Positions 1-5,090 of a DNA stretch of 6,948 nucleotides are shown piece after piece. Both the position numbers and the translations under genes were made by a program. The stretch comes from Clostridia bacterium. Its GTDB lineage: Bacteria; Bacillota; Sulfobacillia; SLMV01. Position 1 is the stretch's first letter, and every line of letters begins with the position of its first letter. The DNA lies in assembly GCA_003554565.1 (NCBI GenBank), contig PWGR01000205.1, forward strand, positions 1-6,948. The letters run 5' to 3'. The notes beneath the pieces were generated by a model. That model was not told the origin of the DNA. It saw only the letters and a program-made list of their open reading frames with translations, and searched no databases.

Positions 1-98
1 AAAAGGCCGGGTTGTTGACCCGTGATCCGCGCATGAAGGAGCGCCGCAAGTACGGCCTCAAGAAGGCTCGCAAGGCACCGCAGTTCTCCAAGCGCTAG
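1..98 (+). CDS. rpsI: 30S ribosomal protein S9, C-terminal end (partial)
   Basis: The reading frame beginning at base 3 gives the last 31 residues of a protein ending in a very basic tail (LLTRDPRMKERRKYG, then a Lys/Arg-rich stretch and a final FSKR) before TAG at 96-98. This tail is the hallmark of ribosomal protein S9, whose C-terminus reaches into the P-site of the small ribosomal subunit and touches the anticodon loop of the P-site tRNA. The start lies left of the window; in most bacteria it follows rplM. Its stop codon overlaps the stop codon of the convergent amidase gene, so there is no room for a terminator between them. Identification is very secure despite the short length. Confidence 0.96.
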   Translation, partial: KAGLLTRDPRMKERRKYGLKKARKAPQFSKR

Positions 99-862
99 TT
101 CTTCGAACCTGGTTCATCCTCATGGTCGGAAGCGAAGTAGCGCAGTATTCCTATGGTGATGGCCCAGGCAACCTTGCGCTGGTAGTGTCGGTCCGCCAGC
201 AGTTCGGCATCGCGGGGGTTGCTCAGGAAACCCACCTCAACATTTACTGCGGGAAGGTGTGTCTGCTCCAGTATGTACTGGCCGCGCGAGATGTTGATAT
301 CCCGGTCAGTTTCTCCGGTTATGTGCACCAGTTCCCGCTGAATGCAGCGGGCCAGCTGTTCGTTACCTTGTGCCCGGTCAGGGCGATAGAACACCTGTGC
401 CCCGCGCCACCTGCTGGATGTGATCGCGTTGGCGTGCAGACTTATGACGACGTCCGCGCCGGATGCTTCGATTATCTCGCTGCGTCGGTGGAGATCGGCC
501 CGTTTTCTTTCTGCCAGCGATGCATCCGGCATATCACTCAGATCGGCGTCGGCCTCACGGGTCATGATCACCGTGCATCCGGCGTCCTGCAGGTACGCGC
601 GCAGGGCCAGCCCCACATTCAGCACCACATCTTTTTCCCTGATCCCGGCCGAGGAGATGGCTCCCGGGTCCGGGCCGCCATGCCCTGGGTCAATGAGAAC
701 CAGCCTGGTCCCGAGAGGGGCGGCAACCGGCAGGTCGGGTGCATTCGGCCCTTCGGGTACATGCTGGACGGATCTTGCAATCAGAAGCGCCACCAGCGTG
801 CCGGTAATCAGACAAAGGTAGAGTATACGGCGAGAAGACGCAAGCTGGTGCTGGAGTCGCAC
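95..862 (-). CDS. cwlD: N-acetylmuramoyl-L-alanine amidase, CwlD-like (Amidase_3)
   Basis: The 255-residue protein is a zinc amidase that cuts the bond between N-acetylmuramic acid and the L-Ala stem peptide of peptidoglycan. Residues about 12-30 form a hydrophobic signal anchor after basic RR, so the enzyme should act outside the membrane. The Amidase_3 domain covers about 52-243. Expected zinc ligands are visible: H61 in DPGHGG, E76 in REKD and H143 in SLHAN, with catalytic E209 in VEVGFLSN. There is no added cell-wall-binding repeat or SPOR domain, and the length is close to CwlD, which with PdaA makes muramic lactam in the spore cortex. The neighbourhood with rpsI also fits CwlD, although here the gene faces rpsI. 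The start is GTG at 862, with AAGGA seven bases upstream; the ATG at 870 is followed at once by a stop. A vegetative amidase is the alternative. Confidence 0.85.
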   Translation of the reverse strand: MRLQHQLASSRRILYLCLITGTLVALLIARSVQHVPEGPNAPDLPVAAPLGTRLVLIDPGHGGPDPGAISSAGIREKDVVLNVGLALRAYLQDAGCTVIMTREADADLSDMPDASLAERKRADLHRRSEIIEASGADVVISLHANAITSSRWRGAQVFYRPDRAQGNEQLARCIQRELVHITGETDRDINISRGQYILEQTHLPAVNVEVGFLSNPRDAELLADRHYQRKVAWAITIGILRYFASDHEDEPGSKN

Positions 863-899
863 GGCTACATCCTTTCCACGGCGGCATTTTCGCTATTTA

Positions 900-926
900 T
901 GTCTATGAATTGGATTTGCTCCCTAT
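900..926 (-). promoter_or_regulatory. possible sporulation-type (sigma-E-like) promoter for cwlD
   Basis: On the minus strand an ATA (926-924) lies 16 bases before CATAGACA (907-900). Sigma-E promoters have an ATA-rich -35 and a CATA-starting -10 at about this distance, and cwlD is a mother-cell/forespore gene in Bacillus. The -10 match is only partial (CATA plus one more base), and no good housekeeping promoter was seen for this gene. The predicted start point would lie about 30 bases upstream of the GTG. This is a weak call made by eye. Confidence 0.25.
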
Positions 927-941
927 ACGGTTGGCTGCAGG

Positions 942-950
942 TGATATAAT
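942..950 (+). promoter_or_regulatory. extended -10 promoter for the AmmeMemoRadiSam genes
   Basis: TGATATAAT is a perfect extended -10 element (TGnTATAAT). No hexamer close to TTGACA sits 16-18 bases upstream (the nearest, TTGCTC at 916-921, is 23 bases away), which is typical of extended -10 promoters that need less -35 contact. Transcription should begin near 957, leaving a leader of about 30 bases before the ATG at 987. The element lies between the divergent amidase gene and the fused Memo/AMMECR1 gene, pointing at the latter. Confidence 0.65.
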
Positions 951-986
951 ACAGGCAAAAGGGTTGCATGAGCGAGGTGGCTGATC

Positions 987-2333
987 ATGAACCATGGTGT
1001 CGTTGCTGCAGCGCTCGTTCCGCACCCACCCATTGTGATCCCCGCTGTGGGTGGTGCGGAGGCCGAGCGGGTTTCTGAGACGCGGCGAGCAATGCATGAT
1101 TTGGCAAGCGAACTCGGCTCTGTAAATCCGGACTGCGTCGTATTGATAGACCCGCACGGCCCGGTCGGGTACGATGAAGTGCCCCTGGTCCGGGGGCGGA
1201 GCGCCCGGGGAGACCTCGGCCAGTTTCGCGCCCCGTCGGCGGCCGTGGACTGGGCAATGGATGTCCAGATGACTGAGAAACTGGCGGACATGGCCGCTGA
1301 GACCGATCAGGCGGTGCGTGTACATGACCCGGGAGAGGAGCATTTTCTGAGCCATGGTGCCGTGGTTCCCCTCTATCTCCTGCAGGAGGCCGGCTTCACG
1401 TCATCCTTGGTTTACGCGGGAAACCCCCTGATGCAGCGTGATAATCTTCGGTCCTGTGGTCGTCTGGTCGCGCGAGCGGCGGAAGAGGCCGATAAAAGAG
1501 TGGTGGTCATCGCCAGCGGTGACCTCTCCCACCGGCTTTTTCGCGGGGCACCTTCGGGATATCATCCTGACGGCGAGAAGTTCGATCGAGTTATTGTCGA
1601 ATCGCTCAGCTCCGGCGATGCCGGGGCGGTCCGGAATCTGCCGAAAACCCTGGTGGAAAATGCGGGGCAGTGCGGCTACAATCCGCTGCTTATTGCCCTG
1701 GCTGCCCTGGGTGATGACGTCCTCTCCGGCAGTGTCCTGTCCTACGAGGGGCCCTTCGGTGTCGGTTACGCAGTTGCCCATCTCCAGCCGGAAGTCCAGG
1801 GGGAACACAAAAACGGCCAGGTCGACCCGGTGCAGCTTGCCCGCAGATCCGTCGAACATTACCTTTCTCATGGCAGGATAATGACTACTCCGACCGACCT
1901 CTCTCCGGATCTGAAGCGGGAGGCCGGGGCATTCGTCACAATTAAGGAGGATGACCAGCTGCGCGGTTGCATTGGGACTGTGCTGCCCACGAGATCCTCG
2001 CTGGCGGAGGAGATCATACACAATGCGGTGAAGGCGGCGACCCGGGATCCGCGCTTTTTGCCGGTGAGCTGCGGCGAACTCTCCGAGCTGCGGTTTTCCG
2101 TGGATGTCCTGGGTGCTCCCGAGGAGGTGACCAGCCTCGAGGATCTCGACCCGGCACAATACGGTGTCATCGTCTCGCGCGGCACCAGGCGAGGTCTGCT
2201 GCTTCCCAACCTGGAAGGGATCCATACGGTGCGGCGGCAGCTGGAGACTGCATGTCACAAGGCAAATCTCTCACCCGATGATCCGGGGCTTGTGATTGAG
2301 CGTTTCAAGGTCACCCGCTATACGGAGTCCTGA
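987..2333 (+). CDS. amrA: AmmeMemoRadiSam system protein: fused Memo/LigB-like and AMMECR1 domains
   Basis: This 448-residue protein joins two parts of the AmmeMemoRadiSam system. Residues about 5-268 resemble the Memo / class III extradiol dioxygenase (LigB) fold, with H13 in VPHPP, H57 in DPHG, H123 in SHGAVVPL, D179 and H182 in SGDLSH, and C229 in QCGYNP. By motif alignment H13, H57 and C229 match the metal ligands H49, H81 and C244 of human MEMO1. After a linker rich in charged residues, 281-445 is an AMMECR1 domain with its signature LRGCIG at 325-330, H345, DPRF (354-357) and LLLPNL (404-409). No reaction is established for the bacterial proteins. The ATG has GAGGTGG ending six bases upstream and an extended -10 promoter nearby. 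The radical SAM partner begins 14 bp downstream, so the two are probably co-transcribed. The domain calls are firm; the function is open. Confidence 0.9.
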   Translation: MNHGVVAAALVPHPPIVIPAVGGAEAERVSETRRAMHDLASELGSVNPDCVVLIDPHGPVGYDEVPLVRGRSARGDLGQFRAPSAAVDWAMDVQMTEKLADMAAETDQAVRVHDPGEEHFLSHGAVVPLYLLQEAGFTSSLVYAGNPLMQRDNLRSCGRLVARAAEEADKRVVVIASGDLSHRLFRGAPSGYHPDGEKFDRVIVESLSSGDAGAVRNLPKTLVENAGQCGYNPLLIALAALGDDVLSGSVLSYEGPFGVGYAVAHLQPEVQGEHKNGQVDPVQLARRSVEHYLSHGRIMTTPTDLSPDLKREAGAFVTIKEDDQLRGCIGTVLPTRSSLAEEIIHNAVKAATRDPRFLPVSCGELSELRFSVDVLGAPEEVTSLEDLDPAQYGVIVSRGTRRGLLLPNLEGIHTVRRQLETACHKANLSPDDPGLVIERFKVTRYTES

Positions 2334-2347
2334 GGGGGACGACAGCA

Positions 2348-3382
2348 ATGAGGACAGACGGCGCACCCCGGGCGGCCGAATACGCCCGCCCGGGAGGAGA
2401 TGAATCGGTGCAATGTGAATTATGTGATCGGGGCTGCTTGATTGTCCGCGGTGGAACGGGATTCTGTGGTGGCCGACGAAACATCGACGGCCGACTGGTG
2501 CCGGAGACCTACGCCAGGGCGGCATCAGTTGCCCTCGACCCGGTGGAGAAGAAGCCGCTGTATCATTTCTACCCGGGATCAACGGTGCTCTCGGTGGGAA
2601 CGTACGGTTGCAATCTGAATTGCTCATTTTGTCAGAATTGGCAGATTTCCCATCCGGAGGACCCTGGCTCGATGCAACTGGTCGACCTTCCCCCTCAAAG
2701 GGCGATTGAGATGATCGGGGAGTACGAGTACCGGGATTGCATCGGTGCGGCCTTCACCTACTCTGAACCTCTGGTATGGTACGAGTATGTGTTGGATACC
2801 TCAAGGCTGCTGCAGGAGGAAGGACTGCGCAGCGTACTGGTTACCAACGGTTACCTTCGTCCAGAACCCTGGAATCGTCTGCTGCGGTATATAGATGCAT
2901 GTAATATCGATGTAAAGGGGTTCAACCCGGCGTTTTACCGCACGGAGTGTGCCGGTGACCTGGAGGTGGTGCGTCGCAATGTGGAGGCAGCCGTCGATGC
3001 AGGAGTTCACGTTGAGGTGACCACACTGCTGGTTCCCGACGGAACTGACGACCTGGAGGAGATCTCCGACCTGGCGGCCTGGCTGGCCAGATTGAATCCC
3101 GAGCTTCCCCTGCACCTGAGCCGCTATTACCCACACCGCCGGATGCACCGCCCGCCCACGGCGGTGGAGACCCTCTTTGCCGCCCGGGATGCGGCTCGCG
3201 AGAGTTTGCACCACGTCTATCTGGGTAATGTCATGAGTCCAGAAGGCTCTGATACCTTCTGCGCCTGCTGTGGTGCGAAGCTGTTGAGCCGGAGTGGGTT
3301 ACGGGTAAGGCATGTAAGTATAGAGCGCGGTGAATGCACCACGTGCGGTCACCGGTTGAACGCAGTTTTGTGTGCGGATTGA
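2348..3382 (+). CDS. amrS: AmmeMemoRadiSam system radical SAM enzyme
   Basis: The 344-residue protein carries the radical SAM cluster motif CNLNCSFC (C88, C92, C95), which binds a 4Fe-4S cluster and cleaves S-adenosylmethionine to a radical. It follows the layout of PflA-like enzymes: GTYGCNLNC, then SEPLVWYEY (139-147), LVTNGYL (164-170) and IDVKG (187-191). An N-terminal cysteine set (C23, C26, C30, C40) and a C-terminal set (C305, C307, C308, C330, C333, C342) frame the core. The C-terminal CxxC pairs resemble a zinc ribbon or a second cluster site. These features match the radical SAM member of the AmmeMemoRadiSam system, often annotated as a pyruvate formate-lyase activating-like enzyme. 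Its substrate is unknown, and no formate-lyase-like target gene lies nearby. The SD AGGGGG begins in the preceding stop codon, nine bases before ATG. It lies in the same operon as the fused Memo/AMMECR1 gene. Confidence 0.92.
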   Translation: MRTDGAPRAAEYARPGGDESVQCELCDRGCLIVRGGTGFCGGRRNIDGRLVPETYARAASVALDPVEKKPLYHFYPGSTVLSVGTYGCNLNCSFCQNWQISHPEDPGSMQLVDLPPQRAIEMIGEYEYRDCIGAAFTYSEPLVWYEYVLDTSRLLQEEGLRSVLVTNGYLRPEPWNRLLRYIDACNIDVKGFNPAFYRTECAGDLEVVRRNVEAAVDAGVHVEVTTLLVPDGTDDLEEISDLAAWLARLNPELPLHLSRYYPHRRMHRPPTAVETLFAARDAARESLHHVYLGNVMSPEGSDTFCACCGAKLLSRSGLRVRHVSIERGECTTCGHRLNAVLCAD

Positions 3383-3404
3383 GCCGATGCCAAATACTTG
3401 TACT

Positions 3405-3440
3405 GCACCGCACAAGAGGATAGACTTATTGTGGTGCGGG
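3405..3440 (+). promoter_or_regulatory. imperfect inverted repeat in the fur leader
   Basis: CCGCAC at 3408-3413 is the reverse complement of GTGCGG at 3434-3439, with 20 bases between. A second pairing of the same region (GCACC..ACAA at 3405-3415 with TTGTGGTGC at 3429-3437) is possible with a two-base bulge. The repeat flanks TAGACT (3421-3426), which sits 17 bases after TTGTAC (3398-3403), a weak promoter candidate. It could be an autoregulatory operator or an RNA hairpin. It does not resemble the classical TGATAATnATTATCA Fur box, and related GC-rich heptamers also occur in coding DNA here. Confidence 0.25.
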
Positions 3441-3474
3441 GGAGACACATTCTGCGATAAAGGGTGTGGTTATT

Positions 3475-3936
3475 GTGGGCGGGGCCCCGGAGGACCGCAG
3501 TACAGAGGAGATCTACCAGCGACTCAGGGACGAGGATGTGAAGCTGACGAATCAGCGCCGGCTCATCGTAAGGATACTCGCCCAGTGTCAGGATGATCAT
3601 CCCTCGGCCGATGAGCTGCACCGCATCGTGCGCGAAGAGGATCCTGACGTGGGGCTGGCCACGGTCTACCGGACCCTGGATCTGTTGGAGAGGCTGGATC
3701 TGGTTCAGACGCTCGATGTGGGTGACGGTCGCACGAGGTACGAACTGGCCACGGGTCTCCATCAGCATCATCACCTGCTCTGCCTGCAGTGCGGGAAAAT
3801 CGAGGAGGTGGACCAGGACCTCCTCGGGGCGGTGGAAGATACCGTGGAGAAACTCGCCGGTTTCCGGGTTGTCGATCACGAACTGAAGATGTTCGGGGTG
3901 TGCTGCGACTGCGAGCCGGAAGAGCAGAACGGTTGA
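3475..3936 (+). CDS. Fur-family metal-responsive transcriptional repressor
   Basis: The protein (153 residues from GTG 3475; 156 if GTG 3466 is used) is a DNA-binding metal sensor. Using 3475 numbering, the N-terminal winged helix (about 15-85) contains LTNQR (24-28), HPSADEL and the recognition helix LATVYRTLDLLERL (61-74). The C-terminal dimerisation domain has HHHLLCLQC, with structural zinc cysteines C103/C106 and C143/C146 (GVCCDC). The regulatory site keeps the two histidines three and five residues before the first zinc cysteine. Eight residues after that cysteine lies Glu (E111), as in iron-sensing Fur, where peroxide-sensing PerR has Asp. Fur or Zur is therefore more likely than PerR. 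GTG 3475 is preferred because AAAGGG ends 10 bases before it; GTG 3466 would leave only one base. The next gene starts 19 bp later, so the regulator may share a transcript with a cation transporter. Confidence 0.9.
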   Translation: MGGAPEDRSTEEIYQRLRDEDVKLTNQRRLIVRILAQCQDDHPSADELHRIVREEDPDVGLATVYRTLDLLERLDLVQTLDVGDGRTRYELATGLHQHHHLLCLQCGKIEEVDQDLLGAVEDTVEKLAGFRVVDHELKMFGVCCDCEPEEQNG

Positions 3937-3955
3937 TGTGAGGTGACAGGCGATT

Positions 3956-4228
3956 ATGGACTGGCGATTGCTGGCTTCGGCCTTTGGGTTGGTATTTCTG
4001 GCCGAGTTAGGGGACAAGACGCAGCTGGCCACCATGATGCTGGCGGCGCGGACTGAGTCTCCAGTCAACGTGTTTCTTGGGGCGATGTTGGCCATGCTCG
4101 TAAATGTGTCCCTGGCGGTCATGGTCGGGTCAGTACTGGTGCGGGTGATTCCGGAGGATTACATCCGTTACGGTGCCGGTCTGCTGTTCTTTGTCCTCGG
4201 TGGACTGATGCTGCTGGGCCGTTGGTAG
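3956..4228 (+). CDS. TMEM165/GDT1 (UPF0016) family small membrane protein, probable cation transporter
   Basis: This 90-residue, strongly hydrophobic protein has the family signature ELGDKT at 17-22 followed by Q23. Three membrane segments are visible at about 5-30, 37-62 and 72-88. Members of the GDT1/TMEM165 family move Mn2+ (and Ca2+ in eukaryotes); the bacterial member MneA exports manganese. Most proteins in the family hold two copies of the signature in about 200 residues. This one holds a single copy, so it would have to form a homodimer or pair with a second small protein; no second copy is in the window. ATG 3956 has GAGGTGA nine bases upstream, and the gene follows the Fur-family gene by 19 bp, which fits a role in metal balance. 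Family assignment is firm; the ion is inferred. Confidence 0.88.
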   Translation: MDWRLLASAFGLVFLAELGDKTQLATMMLAARTESPVNVFLGAMLAMLVNVSLAVMVGSVLVRVIPEDYIRYGAGLLFFVLGGLMLLGRW

Positions 4229-4239
4229 TTCGCCCTCAT

Positions 4240-4269
4240 TTGCGCTTTGCATTTCAAATTCACTATAAT
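4240..4269 (+). promoter_or_regulatory. housekeeping promoter for tRNA-Arg
   Basis: TTGCGC (4240-4245) and a perfect TATAAT (4264-4269) are separated by 18 bases. Transcription should start near 4276, about 20 bases before the mature tRNA. The promoter lies just after the stop codon of the UPF0016 gene, in a locally AT-rich stretch, and may also feed the downstream RCK and ClC genes. Confidence 0.7.
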
Positions 4270-4295
4270 GAGAGAAAATATGCGGCAATCAAAGT

Positions 4296-4368
4296 GCGCC
4301 TATAGCTCAGCCGGATAGAGCACCGGCCTCCGGAGCCGGGTGCGCAGGTTCGAGTCCTGCTAGGCGCA
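4296..4368 (+). tRNA. tRNA-Arg (anticodon CCG, reads CGG)
   Basis: A full cloverleaf can be drawn. The acceptor stem is GCGCCTA (4296-4302) with TAGGCGC (4361-4367). The D stem is GCTC/GAGC (4305-4308, 4318-4321). The anticodon stem is CCGGC/GCCGG (4323-4327, 4335-4339) around the loop CTCCGGA, with anticodon CCG at 4330-4332. The T stem is GCAGG/CCTGC (4344-4348, 4356-4360) with loop TTCGAGT. A20 in the D loop and C35 are arginine identity bases. The discriminator is A4368; CCA is not encoded (the sequence continues CAT), so it must be added by nucleotidyltransferase. A run of seven T follows at 4371-4377. Confidence 0.97.
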
Positions 4369-4370
4369 CA

Positions 4371-4377
4371 TTTTTTT
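4371..4377 (+). terminator. T run directly after tRNA-Arg, possible weak terminator
   Basis: Seven T residues begin two bases after the mature tRNA end. No separate hairpin precedes them; only the tRNA's own acceptor and T arms could serve as the stem. It may end part of the tRNA transcript or help set 3' processing. Read-through into the RCK gene, which begins 50 bases later without a clear promoter of its own, seems likely. Confidence 0.35.
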
Positions 4378-4387
4378 GCTCTGACCC

Positions 4388-4406
4388 ACCGCACGTACGG
4401 TGCGGT
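4388..4406 (+). promoter_or_regulatory. perfect 7-bp hairpin in the leader of the TrkA-like gene
   Basis: ACCGCAC (4388-4394) and GTGCGGT (4400-4406) are perfect inverted repeats around a five-base loop. The hairpin ends five bases before the AGGAGG ribosome binding site (4412-4417). There is no T tract after it, so it is not an intrinsic terminator on this strand. It may be a leader RNA structure affecting translation or tRNA 3'-trailer processing, or a protein-binding dyad. Confidence 0.45.
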
Positions 4407-4426
4407 TCGATAGGAGGACGCTCTTC

Positions 4427-5059
4427 GTGCACGTCATCATCGCCGGTGGGGGGAAAACCGGCCGCAGACTCGCCCAACTTTTTCAGAACCACCGCCGACA
4501 CAAGGTAACGCTCATAGATTCCAACCCGCGCCAGTGCGAGCGGATTTCCGAGTTATTCCCCCGGGCAGACATTGTCCTTGGGGATGTAGCTCACCCGGGC
4601 ACCTTGCGGGAGGCCATGAGCCGGAATACCGAAGCCTTCGTTGCCGTTACCGGGGAGGATCATCTGAACCTTCTTGCCGCCACTGCCGCGAAGAAAATGG
4701 GTATAGGCCGGATCATCCTGCGTATCGAGGATCCCGGTTACCGTGAGCTGGCCGAAGTTACTGAACTCGGTGATGTACTTGAGCCGGCCATGTCCATTTC
4801 AGCTCAGGTGGTGACCCGCTTGGGTGGTGTGGATATTGCCGAACTGATCCACAGCAGCTACCCCCACACTGAGCTGATGCGGGTGGTGGTGACCGATGAT
4901 TCACCGCTCGTGGGCCTGTCACCGGATGCTGTGGTGGGACATTACCGGAAGAAGGTCTATCCAATACTGGTGCTGCGAGGCGGCGCTCATCGACTACCCA
5001 ACGATGTAGAGGCTATCGAGAAGGGGGACGAGATCCTGCTCTGGCAGCAGGGGCGCTGA
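4427..5059 (+). CDS. TrkA/KtrA-type RCK regulatory protein (TrkA-N + TrkA-C)
   Basis: The 210-residue cytoplasmic protein has one Rossmann-type RCK (TrkA-N) domain followed by one TrkA-C domain, the build of KtrA rather than the double-length TrkA of E. coli. The dinucleotide-binding loop is GGGKTG (G7, G9, G12), with acidic D31 at the end of the second strand suiting an adenosine ribose. Conserved GD (52-53) and VTGEDHLNLL (74-83) follow, and TrkA-C spans about 140-210. Such proteins gate K+ channels such as KtrB or TrkH by binding nucleotides. Here no potassium-pore gene is present; a ClC gene starts 31 bp downstream. GTG 4427 is chosen as start since AGGAGG lies nine bases upstream and the protein then begins directly at the first beta strand (MHVIIAGGG). 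An upstream in-frame GTG at 4400 lies before that binding site. The K+ partner may be elsewhere. Confidence 0.9.
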   Translation: MHVIIAGGGKTGRRLAQLFQNHRRHKVTLIDSNPRQCERISELFPRADIVLGDVAHPGTLREAMSRNTEAFVAVTGEDHLNLLAATAAKKMGIGRIILRIEDPGYRELAEVTELGDVLEPAMSISAQVVTRLGGVDIAELIHSSYPHTELMRVVVTDDSPLVGLSPDAVVGHYRKKVYPILVLRGGAHRLPNDVEAIEKGDEILLWQQGR

Positions 5060-5068
5060 CTGGCGCCC
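5051..5068 (+). repeat. GC-rich inverted repeat over the TrkA-like gene's stop codon
   Basis: GGGCGC (5051-5056) and GCGCCC (5063-5068) form a perfect six-base stem with a six-base loop that contains the TGA stop codon. No T run follows, so it is not a standard terminator. It could tune expression of the downstream ClC gene relative to the RCK gene, or be chance in GC-rich DNA. Confidence 0.35.
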
Positions 5069-5090
5069 GCCGCGAAAGGTACGTTCATTT

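Noticed and set aside
122..949. A 275-codon open frame on the plus strand
   Set aside because: It is antisense to the amidase gene, whose catalytic motifs are all intact; the translation has no recognisable domain.
1401..2258. A 285-codon minus-strand open frame
   Set aside because: It lies opposite the Memo/AMMECR1 fusion, which has conserved motifs throughout; no supporting start signal was found.
2348..3382. Pyruvate formate-lyase activating enzyme as the function of the radical SAM gene
   Set aside because: The motif resembles PflA, but no pfl gene is adjacent, the extra cysteine sets are unlike PflA, and the AMMECR1/Memo neighbour points to the AmmeMemoRadiSam system.
3466..3474. Earlier GTG start for the Fur-family gene
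   Set aside because: AAAGGG would be only one base away; GTG 3475 has a 10-base spacing. The difference is three residues.
3349..4122. A 257-codon minus-strand open frame
   Set aside because: It spans the antisense of three separate features (end of the radical SAM gene, Fur, start of UPF0016) and has no family motif.
4296..4368. tRNA gene as an integration site for a mobile element
   Set aside because: No integrase, direct repeat of the tRNA 3' end, or change in gene character is seen within the window.
4400..4426. N-terminal extension of the RCK protein from GTG 4400
   Set aside because: The extension would contain the AGGAGG site itself and adds nine residues before the first strand of the Rossmann fold; GTG 4427 fits better.
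5051..5068. Intrinsic terminator after the RCK gene
   Set aside because: The stem is short and no T tract follows, so it was recorded only as an inverted repeat.
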